This document shows positions 1 through 7,415 of a stretch of DNA of 8,974 nucleotides, in pieces. Origin of the DNA: Desulfobacteraceae bacterium (GTDB lineage Bacteria; Desulfobacterota; DSM-4660; Desulfatiglandales; Desulfatiglandaceae). A model generated the notes under the pieces. The model was not told where the DNA came from. It ran no database searches and was given only the letters and a program-made list of their open reading frames with translations. Where the stretch lies: positions 1-8,974 of the forward strand of contig JABMQV010000044.1 of the NCBI GenBank assembly GCA_013203065.1, written 5' to 3'. The stretch's first letter is position 1; every line of letters begins with the position of its first letter. Position numbers and translations under genes: made by a program.

Positions 1-214
1 ATTGATGGACGTCCCCCATTCCAAGAACGATTAGATCGACGGGATTTTCCTTCACATATTCAATTGTTTCTTCCCCGCTTGATACGGATTTGGCATTGTA
101 GCCAAGCCTGGTCAGCATCCCGGTTGCGATCTTTCTCTGCCTCTCCTTATCATCAACAACCAGTGCTAAAGGGGGCAAATTTGCTCTTGACTCATACCAA
201 CAATCACAAAAGAG
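1..214 (-). pseudogene. Decayed response-regulator receiver domain (fragment, runs off window start)
   Basis: Read on the minus strand, the open frame from 214 to 1 encodes a receiver (REC) N-terminal half. It has beta-1 LALVVDDKERQRK with the acidic Asp pair, then IATGMLTRLGYNAKSVSSGEET, then DLIVLGM at the end of beta-3. This resembles the C-terminal REC domain of hybrid histidine kinases common in deltaproteobacteria, where the segment normally reads VLDM-IMDP. Three signs suggest decay. The phospho-acceptor Asp is Gly. The following bases fit the usual MDPSIN-type motif only after a shift of frame (near 7-16). No ATG opens the frame, which begins after a TAA at 215-217; an ATG at 194 is in a different frame, and a TTG at 178 is the only nearby in-frame alternative. 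No kinase domain precedes it. It could instead be an atypical single-domain regulator. The rest lies outside the window. Confidence 0.5.
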
Positions 215-276
215 TTAAGAGCCTATGCCCCTTATACTCTCATGAGGCGAAGGAGAATTAGTATATTTAGTAAAGG

Positions 277-453
277 ATGTCCCCCACCCCACATTTCAGA
301 TTAGCAAAACGCCTGGCATGTTATATAGAAAAAAGTCACATCGGTGCCACCGGCTCGGGGTGGGCCAATCCAATTGAAACCAGTTTTTCCTCAGCCAACA
401 TTTATCATACTTTAAGAAAAGCTCAGGATTTACAGAAGGCGGTGTCCGAATAA
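277..453 (+). CDS. Hypothetical 58-residue protein
   Basis: An ATG at 277 opens a 58-codon frame ending in TAA at 451-453. The protein starts MSPTPHFRLAKRLACYIEKS and ends IYHTLRKAQDLQKAVSE. It has a plausible basic N-terminal helix (residues 6-19) and an amphipathic C-terminal helix (41-57) joined by a Gly/Ser/Pro-rich middle. I do not recognise the family. It has no signal peptide or membrane segment. An AGG directly touches the ATG, which is too close for a normal SD, and the better AAGGAG at 250-255 is 21 bases away, so translation initiation is doubtful. Its stop abuts the converging stop of the AOR gene with no spacer. It may be a small gene, the tail of a decayed gene, or chance. Confidence 0.35.
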   Translation: MSPTPHFRLAKRLACYIEKSHIGATGSGWANPIETSFSSANIYHTLRKAQDLQKAVSE

Positions 454-2304
454 TTACGTATCAATCCCCAGCTCCTTTAATGCTTCGGCTGTGGGTTCTC
501 CAAATTCGGTCCAGTTTCGTAGATTATAATAGTCATTGAGCAACTGCCCCTGGGGGGGGATTCGGCCCTTTGATCCCCCATCATCCCGCGGAAAATTGGT
601 AATGCGCGGGGGCAGCACATCATCCTTTCTGCTGATCCCCAGGCGATTATTGTAAATCCGTTTGACCGTAAACGCCCGCGCACCTGTCTGTAAGAGGGAG
701 TCCACATCATAGTCCCAGCCGGTGATGCAGTTTAGCCAGTGCGCCAGGGCCGGCACGCCAACACCCCCAAAAAGGATGAACTTGCAGACCGTGAGGGAAT
801 CAAAGACGGACATCAGGTCCTGCATGGCGATTGAGAATTTTGCCTTTCCATCCACCGCATAAGGATCCTGAGCCTTTTGGTACCCCAGTCCATCCGGAGG
901 GACAAGTCCACTTTCAAAATCCATCCCAAAGACATTTAGATGACAGGCGCCCCGGTTGGATGTGGTGTAACCCAAAACATTGCTAAATCTGGCCCGGGGA
1001 TCATGTGCAGGCAACTCCATCCCTTTTACATGACACGCAAACTCTTCAGCGTTGCCGCCTATGATGGAAGCGGCTTTGCGAACCCCCTGACCCAGGACCT
1101 GACCAAAACCTCTTGCCTCGCCGATGGCTTTTAGCATATCTATCATCGCTTCGGCGTTTCCCCAGGTGAGATCGATCCCGTCGGTGTCACTTTTTGTGAC
1201 GAGTCCCCTCTCATAGGCCTCCATTCCAAAAGCAATGACTGCACCCGCAGCAATGGTATCTAGACCGTATCGATTGCACAATTCATTGGCCTTGGCGATG
1301 GCCTCCAGATTGTCTATGAGACAATTGGAGCCAATCATGGCGAGCGTTTCATACTCCGGTCCCGGCCCTTCGGCAACAGCGTACGGGCCTTTATCGACCT
1401 TTACGATCCGGCCGCACCCGATGGCGCATTGCCCGCAAAAGTATCGCCTGGTAAGACAGGTCCGATTCATGGTGGGGCCACTGATCTTCTGTGCCCCCTC
1501 GGGCCAGCTCCCTTTGGCCCAGTTCTTTATGGGCAGATCACCACTTTCTTCATTGGGGGTAACCACCCCGGCCGTGCCAAATTCCCTCAAACCCTCGGTC
1601 AATTCCTTCATGTTCTTGGCGTGTTCTTTGATGGACGACATCAATTTTTCTTTGTCATATATGGGCGTTTTCTGGCTTCCTCCGGAAACCACAATGGCCT
1701 TGACGTTCTTAGAACCGAGCACTGCTCCCAGCCCGCCACGACCGGCAGCTCTCCCGTCCGCCCCATCATTCATCACCGCAGCAATAGGAACCCCCTTTTC
1801 TCCCGCAGGGCCGATACCAAAAAAGTTCACTTTCTCTCCATGCTGCGATTTCAGCAAGCCCTCCATCTCGTAGGTATCTTTTCCGGACAACGTGCCGGCG
1901 TCTGCAATTTTAACCCGTTCCTCCCCGATCACAATCTGGACCGGTTTATCAGCGGCGCTTTTGATGATTAGCCCGTCATATCCAGCGCTCTTCAGACCCT
2001 GGGCAACTTTGCCCCCGCTATTGGCCTCTCCCCAGACGCCTGTCAAAGGTGCCTTTGCGCACACCTCATACCTGGAGGAAGAATAGACGGGCGTCCCGCA
2101 AACCGGTCCGGTCAGCAGGACAAAGTGATTCTCAGGACCCAATGGATCGATTTTAGCCGGGTCTGTCTCTTTGTTAAGATACCAGGCCGCCAACCCGGAC
2201 CCACCAATATACTTTTTCTTGATCTCTTCCGGAAAATCGATCGTCTCAATCTTACCGCTATTGAGGTCAATTTCCAAAATTCTTTCCATGTACCCGTTTT
2301 TCAT
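454..2304 (-). CDS. aor: Aldehyde ferredoxin oxidoreductase family tungstoenzyme
   Basis: The 616-residue product has the normal length for this family, whose members oxidise aldehydes to carboxylic acids in the cytoplasm and pass electrons to ferredoxin through one [4Fe-4S] cluster and a tungsten (rarely molybdenum) bis-pterin. The cluster ligands are visible as C290-x2-C293-x3-C297 plus a distant C507 in SLTVCKF, matching the four Cys of Pyrococcus AOR. Pterin-binding segments include GRGGLGAVLGSKNVKAI (188-204), the EGPGPEYETL stretch (312-321) and the RGACHL motif with H455 near the active site. ATG 2304 follows GGGGAGG at a spacing of about 6, so it is preferred over the internal Met6. 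It is the last gene of the transporter cluster, 181 bp after the second permease. No electron-transfer partner subunit is adjacent. The AOR family also includes GOR, FOR and BamB-type proteins; the aldehyde substrate is not determinable. Confidence 0.93.
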   Translation of the reverse strand: MKNGYMERILEIDLNSGKIETIDFPEEIKKKYIGGSGLAAWYLNKETDPAKIDPLGPENHFVLLTGPVCGTPVYSSSRYEVCAKAPLTGVWGEANSGGKVAQGLKSAGYDGLIIKSAADKPVQIVIGEERVKIADAGTLSGKDTYEMEGLLKSQHGEKVNFFGIGPAGEKGVPIAAVMNDGADGRAAGRGGLGAVLGSKNVKAIVVSGGSQKTPIYDKEKLMSSIKEHAKNMKELTEGLREFGTAGVVTPNEESGDLPIKNWAKGSWPEGAQKISGPTMNRTCLTRRYFCGQCAIGCGRIVKVDKGPYAVAEGPGPEYETLAMIGSNCLIDNLEAIAKANELCNRYGLDTIAAGAVIAFGMEAYERGLVTKSDTDGIDLTWGNAEAMIDMLKAIGEARGFGQVLGQGVRKAASIIGGNAEEFACHVKGMELPAHDPRARFSNVLGYTTSNRGACHLNVFGMDFESGLVPPDGLGYQKAQDPYAVDGKAKFSIAMQDLMSVFDSLTVCKFILFGGVGVPALAHWLNCITGWDYDVDSLLQTGARAFTVKRIYNNRLGISRKDDVLPPRITNFPRDDGGSKGRIPPQGQLLNDYYNLRNWTEFGEPTAEALKELGIDT

Positions 2305-2485
2305 AACCTACCTCCCCGGCATCACCCGTCCAATATGATATGTTCAAATCAACTTATGGATTATCCCGCAACAATAACAGCCGACCCTGTTCAAAGTCCG
2401 CTTTAAAGACCAATAAGCCTTTCATTGAGGACTGGAAACAGAAACCCGTTCATCCTTGTTTTCCCTGATTTTTGCACAGGTACTA

Positions 2486-3484
2486 TCACCCTATCTGCAA
2501 TTTCCCCATCACCCTTCTCTGGTACCCGGAGAGGGTGACGATGGTAACCCCCACAAGCAGCAATGTTCCTCTGGTAAGCCACACGATAAACGTGGGTAGC
2601 CCCAGGAGGGTGATCCAGTTTACCAGTACGGTCAATATAATGACCCCGATCAGTGTTCCAATAACATTTGGCTTGCCTGCCTTGATCACCATGGCCCCCA
2701 GAAAGACGGCGGTAAATCCTTCGATCATGACCGCGTTGCCGCCGCCTATTTCATGTTGCCCGGAACCAAACTGGGCGGTTACGAGAATTCCGGCAATGGC
2801 CGACATGACAGAGGATAAGATAAAATAATAAAAGACTATTTTTGAGGCATTAATCCCGGCCTCCTGGGTGGCCTGTCTGTTCTCCCCCAGGGCGTAGAGA
2901 TGCTGCCCCATGATTGTCCGGTCCTGAAGAAACCGACAGGCCAGATAGATGAGCAGAGCCGCCAGAAACAGAATGGGAATTCCAAAGATCTTGCCGTATA
3001 CAAATTCATAGACGATCTTTGATTGGACGGCAATAAAAATGGGTTTTCCCTCGCCCATGACTTTGGCGATGGCTGTGGCGGTAAAACCGGTGGCGATGGT
3101 AGCTATGAGGGAGGGGATCTTGAGATAGGATACCATGAGACCATTGATGATACCGACCAGGGTCCCCGCCGCAAGCGCCAGGATGACAATAACCCCAATG
3201 GGGAGACCGATCTTTATCAGATAGGCGGTTACCATACTCACAAGCGCTGCCACACTGGCAAAGGAGACATCAAGTTCCCCTGTGGCCACGACCCATGTGA
3301 GCCCAAGAACAAGTATGGCATAAATTCCCGAAGAGCGCAGTATCTCCAACAGATTCTCCGGCGTCCGAAAGGCATTTGAGGTGATGGAGAATACTAGGAC
3401 CATGGCAAACAGAAGCCATATGAGACCGAACTGGGGCTGGAAGAGTTTCACTAAGCTGAAACCATTTGAAATAGTCTTCTTCAT
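2486..3484 (-). CDS. Sugar-type ABC transporter permease, RbsC family (second permease)
   Basis: This 332-residue hydrophobic protein fits the BPD_transp_2 family (RbsC/XylH/LsrC type), inner-membrane subunits that form the substrate path. Membrane segments are apparent at roughly 20-36, 52-68, 76-90, 96-116, 124-141, 167-184, 217-238, 252-266, 273-295 and 299-318. The conserved cytoplasmic loop that contacts the ATPase reads LYALGENRQATQEAGINASK (196-215). The GxxNG motif is at 111-115, and the usual IDLSVG motif appears as ELDVSF (70-75). Its ATG overlaps the stop of the first permease as ATGA (3481-3484), so the two are probably translationally coupled; AGGTGG precedes the start. With the other permease it would form a heterodimer, as in LsrC/LsrD. 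The substrate is unknown. Confidence 0.92.
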   Translation of the reverse strand: MKKTISNGFSLVKLFQPQFGLIWLLFAMVLVFSITSNAFRTPENLLEILRSSGIYAILVLGLTWVVATGELDVSFASVAALVSMVTAYLIKIGLPIGVIVILALAAGTLVGIINGLMVSYLKIPSLIATIATGFTATAIAKVMGEGKPIFIAVQSKIVYEFVYGKIFGIPILFLAALLIYLACRFLQDRTIMGQHLYALGENRQATQEAGINASKIVFYYFILSSVMSAIAGILVTAQFGSGQHEIGGGNAVMIEGFTAVFLGAMVIKAGKPNVIGTLIGVIILTVLVNWITLLGLPTFIVWLTRGTLLLVGVTIVTLSGYQRRVMGKLQIG

Positions 3485-4488
3485 GATCCCACCTCTTCCA
3501 TGGAATCTGGAACACCTGATGGGGCTTTTGCGGCCCTTTTTCTAAAGACAATGTCGGTTGAGAGACAAAGGGCGGTTATCAGAACCATCCCGATGATAAA
3601 GTCCATATAAAAATAAGATATGGCCATAAGCGTAAACCCGTTTAACATGGTGGCGATAAAGAGGGCGGCAAAAAGGGTTCCGTAAATGGTGGGTTTTTTG
3701 AAGACGGCGCTGCCGAGAAATACGGTGGCGTAAGAACTCAACAGAAACACCAGACCCACTCTCACATTGCCTTGGCCCTGGGATGCGTTGCTCATTATTG
3801 CACCAAAGGAGGCCAGTGCTGCACATATGATAAAGGCCGCGAGGATGTAGAGTTTGACGTTTACGCCGGAAAATATGGCTGCCACCCTGTTGTCCCCGGT
3901 AGAGTAAAAACACCGTCCAAAGCGGGAGCGGTGCAGGATCAGATACCCCAGGAGATAGAAGGCCCCCATCAGGATCGCCGGCAATGGAATGCCCAACCAC
4001 ACGGCATCATTCAGCTCCAGAATGCCCGATGTCAAGACATTGCCGTATATGTAAGCACCACCACTGTACATATAGGCAAACCCCCACGCAATGGCGCCGA
4101 TCCCCACGGTGGTGACGATATCCGGCATCTTTAGTTTCCCTACAGCCAGCCCGTTGAGGAGACCAAAGAAAACCCCGACGGCCAAACCGGCCGCCACACT
4201 GAGGACCACGTGGATATCTTTTGCGATCAGAAAACTGTTGGTCATTCCGGCAAGGGCGCAGACCATGGGAAAGGAGAGATCAAAATGGCCCACCACAACG
4301 ACGAAGGTGACGCCGAGGGCAAATATGGCACTGATGGACGCATGTTTTAGCAGGGTGGAGATATTTCTGACGCTCAAAAACTGTTCATGCATCAGGGAAA
4401 AGACCACAATGATCAAACCAAAGAGTATAAAGAATATGACAATGGGTACGGTCTCGTTTGAAAAGAGTTGTTTTTTTCTACTTGCCAT
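3481..4488 (-). CDS. Sugar-type ABC transporter permease, RbsC family (first permease)
   Basis: The 335-residue integral membrane protein belongs to the BPD_transp_2 family. Hydrophobic segments are apparent near 14-32, 48-66, 74-88, 94-116, 122-140, 164-184, 211-232, 246-262, 268-289 and 294-311. It has the NG motif in GLLNGLAVGKLKMPDIV (109-125) and the ATPase-facing loop CFYSTGDNRVAAIFSGVNVK (193-212). The usual IDLSVG motif is HFDLSF (68-73). A charged C-terminal tail (316-335) is likely cytoplasmic. The ATG at 4488 lies inside the end of the ATPase gene (11-base overlap), and the stop overlaps the next permease start, so all three are tightly coupled. It is divergent in sequence from the second permease, which suggests a heterodimeric channel. 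Confidence 0.92.
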   Translation of the reverse strand: MASRKKQLFSNETVPIVIFFILFGLIIVVFSLMHEQFLSVRNISTLLKHASISAIFALGVTFVVVVGHFDLSFPMVCALAGMTNSFLIAKDIHVVLSVAAGLAVGVFFGLLNGLAVGKLKMPDIVTTVGIGAIAWGFAYMYSGGAYIYGNVLTSGILELNDAVWLGIPLPAILMGAFYLLGYLILHRSRFGRCFYSTGDNRVAAIFSGVNVKLYILAAFIICAALASFGAIMSNASQGQGNVRVGLVFLLSSYATVFLGSAVFKKPTIYGTLFAALFIATMLNGFTLMAISYFYMDFIIGMVLITALCLSTDIVFRKRAAKAPSGVPDSMEEVGS

Positions 4489-6004
4489 GTCTGTCCACGG
4501 CCCCCCTTTCTTTTATACCGCAGAGGAGGATCTCCTCCGGTGAGACACGATCAACCTCTTGAGCCATGGTAACCTTTCCCTTGAACAGGGTCATGACCCG
4601 GTCGCACACACCGGCGACCTCTTCACAGTCGGACGAAATGAGAATCACGGCCGCCTCTTTTGACAGCTCCCGGATCAGGCTGTAAATCCCCGTCTTGGCG
4701 CCAACATCCACACCGGCTGTGGGCTCCAGGAAAATATAGATTTCCGCCTTGGTAAACAAGCCCTTGCAAATAACCACTTTTTGTTGGTTCCCTCCGCTTA
4801 GGAAGGAAACCTTGAGGTTTACGTCGGGGGGAGTCAATGCCAGCTGTTCCACCAGAGCATATGTTTCTCTCTTTTCCTGTTTTTGTCGAACCAGTCCAAT
4901 GAAATTTGCAATTCGCTTCAGATTGGCGAGCGATATATTAAATGATACGGGCTGAACATCGATTAAGCCTTCAACCCTTCGATCCCCGGGAATGAGAAAA
5001 ACGCCGTTTTGAATGGCCTCACGTGCGGATCGAAATCGAACGTCCCGTCCGCGGACTTTTATGTGGCCTTTGGTGCGTGGAAATAAGCCAAAGAGGACCT
5101 TGGCCAGTTCTTCTACGCCGGAACCCACCAACCCGAAGATACCCAGGATCTCTCCTTTACAGGCGCTGAAACTTATGTCCTGAAACCTCTCTTCCAATGA
5201 AAGCTCGTTTACGGAGAGAACCTCTCCACCGGTGGACTTTTGCTTGGCAGGGTAGATCTGGTCCATCTTCTCACCCAGCATCAATTCGGCAATGGCCATA
5301 TGGTCGGCATCTTTATCCCCTGCACCCAGGGTTGCCACATTCCTGCCGTCTCGGATAATGGTGAGCCGGTCGACGATCTGATAAATCTCCTCAAGTCTAT
5401 GAGAAATGTAGACGATGGACACCCCCTGCTGTTTTAGCACGTGGATAAGGCTAAAGAGCACCTGTTTTTCATTTTCGGTCAGGATGGAGGTGGGTTCATC
5501 CAGAACCAAAACAGACATCTCCCTTGACAGGGCCCGCAGGATGGCAATGATCTCCTGTTCCACAGCCGTCAGCTGCAAGACCGGTTTTGTGAGATCAATC
5601 TCAACAGGGAATCGTTTCAGGATTCGCTCTGCTTTTTCCTGGAGTGCTTTCCGATCAATTCGTGTGAAAGGCCCCTTTTTTTCCGTCTCAAATCCCAGAA
5701 AAATGTTCTCATATCCTGTGAAGGAGGGGATCATCTGTGGGTCTTGATACACCGTGGCGATGCCGTGATTCATGGCATCCTGGGGGCTGTTGATCTCTAT
5801 CTGGTTTCCGTTCAGGAAGATGGTGCCTTTGTCTTTGGAATATACACCGGAAAGGATCTTTATAAGGGTCGATTTCCCGGCGCCGTTTGTGCCGAGAAGG
5901 GCATGGACTTCCCCTGGTTTCAGATAGAAGTCAACCCCATCCAGGGCCTTTATTCCCGGGAATTCTTTTACTATCCCCTCCATATGCAATCTGTAGTCCG
6001 CCAC
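4478..6004 (-). CDS. Sugar ABC transporter ATP-binding protein, RbsA/MglA type (two ABC domains)
   Basis: The 508-residue fused dimer of ATPase domains energises carbohydrate-type (CUT2) import. Domain 1 (about 5-245) has Walker A GTNGAGKST (38-46), Q-loop YQDPQ (86-90), Walker B VLVLDEPT (165-172) and the H-loop ISHRL (200-204). Its signature is degenerate: QLTAVEQEIIAIL (144-156) instead of an LSGGQ-like motif. Domain 2 (about 262-498) has the usual non-canonical P-loop GLVGSGVEEL without Lys (291-300) and an intact signature LSGGNQQKV (402-410). Its Walker B reads IYIFLEPT, with Leu426 where Asp is expected and Glu427 kept; the H-loop His is Ser/Asp, as is typical of domain 2. The start is GTG 6004, after a weak GGGTGA; ATG 5983 has no SD. 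The gene overlaps the first permease by 11 bases and lies 231 bp after the binding-protein gene. Confidence 0.94.
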   Translation of the reverse strand: MADYRLHMEGIVKEFPGIKALDGVDFYLKPGEVHALLGTNGAGKSTLIKILSGVYSKDKGTIFLNGNQIEINSPQDAMNHGIATVYQDPQMIPSFTGYENIFLGFETEKKGPFTRIDRKALQEKAERILKRFPVEIDLTKPVLQLTAVEQEIIAILRALSREMSVLVLDEPTSILTENEKQVLFSLIHVLKQQGVSIVYISHRLEEIYQIVDRLTIIRDGRNVATLGAGDKDADHMAIAELMLGEKMDQIYPAKQKSTGGEVLSVNELSLEERFQDISFSACKGEILGIFGLVGSGVEELAKVLFGLFPRTKGHIKVRGRDVRFRSAREAIQNGVFLIPGDRRVEGLIDVQPVSFNISLANLKRIANFIGLVRQKQEKRETYALVEQLALTPPDVNLKVSFLSGGNQQKVVICKGLFTKAEIYIFLEPTAGVDVGAKTGIYSLIRELSKEAAVILISSDCEEVAGVCDRVMTLFKGKVTMAQEVDRVSPEEILLCGIKERGAVDRHGK

Positions 6005-6024
6005 TATCTGTCACCCGATTCTAA

Positions 6025-6066
6025 GGGCCTGCGCAGGTCCTAAGGCTTGTTGTGCACCTGGCCAGG
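6025..6066. repeat. Two short GC-rich palindromes upstream of the ATPase start
   Basis: GGGCCTGC/GCAGGTCC at 6025-6040 is a gapless palindrome with one G/T position, and CCTGGCCAGG at 6057-6066 is perfect. Their centres are 29 bp apart. On the operon transcript they lie just upstream of the ATPase ribosome-binding region, so they could be protein-binding sites or could lower translation of the ATPase. Chance cannot be excluded for palindromes this short. Confidence 0.4.
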
Positions 6067-6091
6067 ATATGCCGGGGCTTATTAAATTACG

Positions 6092-6151
6092 AATTGAGGG
6101 ATTAAGGAATTGAAAACAACCATATCAATCGAATCCCTCAATCCCTCAATT
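6092..6151 (-). repeat. Long intercistronic hairpin (20-bp stem)
   Basis: The arms AATTGAGGGATTAAGGAATT (6092-6111) and AATCCCTCAATCCCTCAATT (6132-6151) flank a 20-base loop. On the minus-strand transcript all 20 positions pair, two of them as G-U. On the plus strand those two would be A-C mismatches. The structure therefore fits an RNA element of the operon mRNA. There is no U-tract after it, so it is more likely an mRNA-stabilising or processing hairpin, or a dispersed intergenic repeat, than a simple terminator. The right arm also holds a short internal duplication of the 8-mer AATCCCTC. Confidence 0.7.
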
Positions 6152-6173
6152 TCAAATTGATTTGTCGGCTCAT

Positions 6174-6211
6174 ATATAAAGTGACTTGATAAATATAAGG
6201 TGACTTGATAA
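6174..6211. repeat. 19-bp tandem direct repeat, two copies
   Basis: ATATAAAGTGACTTGATAA (6174-6192) is followed immediately by a copy differing at one base (6193-6211; A to G at the seventh position), and a third copy begins with AT. It lies 25-62 bp downstream of the binding-protein stop codon, on the operon transcript. The spacing of 19 bp is close to two helical turns. Its function is unknown. Confidence 0.75.
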
Positions 6212-6235
6212 ATGAGCGCGGTTTACACCCTTATC

Positions 6236-7264
6236 CTACAGTGATCTTTTCCAACCCAGCTTTCGGGCTACGCCGGGGTGGTCGTAGGTATCTCCGTATT
6301 TCTTGATGTCCACATCCTTTAGCTCTTTGTCTGTGATTCCGTAAACCGGGCTGATAACGAGCCTCGGCACCTTATTGCCCTTCAAATATTCCGACGCATA
6401 AAAGACGGACATGTACGCCATGGCCCACATGCTCTGGGCCGCTGTGAACTTCATGGCAGTCTTGTCTCCTTTAATATAGGTAAAGGCATTTGTTCCGCCA
6501 TCAATACCGGTGGTAAATATTTCTCCCTGTCTTCCGGCGCTTCTTGCGGCCAGTGCTCCTTCCATGGCGGCTCCGTCCCAGGCGCACCAGATCGCATCAA
6601 GATCGCCCTTCTTGGGATGGGCTGCCAGCATATTGTCAATCCCCTGCCTGGGCGTAACAGCGCCTGCCGGATCATAATTCCAGCGCGCGACCACTTCAAT
6701 CCCCGGGTAGTCTCTCAAGAGCCAGTCGAGTCCCTGTTCCCGGTGATCCCAGGTCTCATTGGCCGGAAGGCCAACAACGCCAATCTTACCCTTTCCATTG
6801 AGCCGCTTGGCTATATACTCGGCCGTTAAAAGACCCATCCCGAAGTTATTGGAAAGGACAGAGGTGGTGCAGGCTGTTCCGGCAATAAGGGAGTCTCCAG
6901 AGAAGACGGGGATTCCCGCCGCCACTGCCCGTTTAATGGCCGGTGCAATGGATGCTGCCTCAGATGCCGTGACAAAAAGGGCATCCGGCTTCATCTTGAT
7001 AAAGGCCTCGAGTTGTTCATTTTGCAGTTTTGTGTTGTAGCTGGAATTGGCGAATTTGGCATCCTTTAAGGCCTTTTCACCAAAAAAATCCTTGATTCCC
7101 TTTTTGTAGCCTCTCCGGAGGTTTTGGCCGGAATCGTTGTCAAGCCATCCCTGGGAGATCGCCAGTTTGTAATCTTTTGCCGCTGAAACCACTGGAAACG
7201 CCATCACCAAAGCGACCACCAGAACAAAAAAAACCTTTAGCACTTGCCAATTGAATCTTTTCAT
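6236..7264 (-). CDS. Periplasmic sugar-type substrate-binding protein
   Basis: The 342-residue protein fits the Peripla_BP_4/RbsB-like class that captures sugars, polyols or related ligands for CUT2 importers. An N-terminal signal peptide is clear: basic MKRFNWQVLK, a hydrophobic core to about residue 24, and a probable cleavage after VVSA (28) before AKDYKLAIS. Lobe elements include DALFVTASEAASIAPAIKRA (94-113), GIPVFSGDS (117-125), GKIGVVGLP (159-167), DAIWCAWDGAAMEGALAA (223-240) and the hinge-like TTGIDGG (251-257). ATG 7264 follows AGGAGG at a spacing of 6. The GTG 17 codons upstream (7315) has its SD-like run almost touching it and would spoil the signal peptide. The gene follows moaD after 151 bp and heads the transporter genes. 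No lipobox Cys is seen, so it is probably soluble. The ligand is unknown. Confidence 0.93.
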   Translation of the reverse strand: MKRFNWQVLKVFFVLVVALVMAFPVVSAAKDYKLAISQGWLDNDSGQNLRRGYKKGIKDFFGEKALKDAKFANSSYNTKLQNEQLEAFIKMKPDALFVTASEAASIAPAIKRAVAAGIPVFSGDSLIAGTACTTSVLSNNFGMGLLTAEYIAKRLNGKGKIGVVGLPANETWDHREQGLDWLLRDYPGIEVVARWNYDPAGAVTPRQGIDNMLAAHPKKGDLDAIWCAWDGAAMEGALAARSAGRQGEIFTTGIDGGTNAFTYIKGDKTAMKFTAAQSMWAMAYMSVFYASEYLKGNKVPRLVISPVYGITDKELKDVDIKKYGDTYDHPGVARKLGWKRSL

Positions 7265-7328
7265 TTGCAACCTCCTGTTTTTAAAGTTTATCGGTTTAGT
7301 TAAGTTCCAATTCACCCCCTTTCTCTAC

Positions 7329-7356
7329 TGTATACCAAGCCGTTCAACAATCACAA
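7329..7356 (-). promoter_or_regulatory. Possible promoter upstream of the binding-protein gene
   Basis: On the minus strand TTGTGA (7351-7356) and TATACA (7329-7334) are separated by 16 bases, each matching 4 of 6 consensus positions. It would start transcription about 58 bases upstream of ATG 7264. Its strength is uncertain, and the transporter genes may also be read from the moaD promoter. Confidence 0.3.
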
Positions 7357-7415
7357 ATATGGAAATTTTGGTTTTTGGTTGCTTTCATCCCTTGCTGCAG
7401 TTTGCGCCTTGCTAT

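Larger units (their letters stand above)
6005..6235 (-). other. Structured spacer between binding-protein and ATPase genes
   Basis: This 231-bp gap inside the operon holds a 19-bp tandem repeat, a 20-bp hairpin and two short GC-rich palindromes, but no supportable gene. Spacers of this kind after a binding-protein gene often let that gene be expressed above the membrane components; that role is inferred here from position. Confidence 0.6.

Noticed and set aside
283..364. CCCACCCC (283-290) and GGGGTGGG (357-364) as a possible stem
   Set aside because: Only 8 bp with a 66-base loop of low-complexity G/C runs; likely chance.
1235..1971. Long plus-strand frames opposite the AOR gene
   Set aside because: Shadows of the AOR coding sequence, with no ribosome-binding sites and non-protein-like composition.
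7265..7315. 17-residue extension of the binding protein from GTG 7315
   Set aside because: It would precede the signal peptide; ATG 7264 has an ideal AGGAGG.
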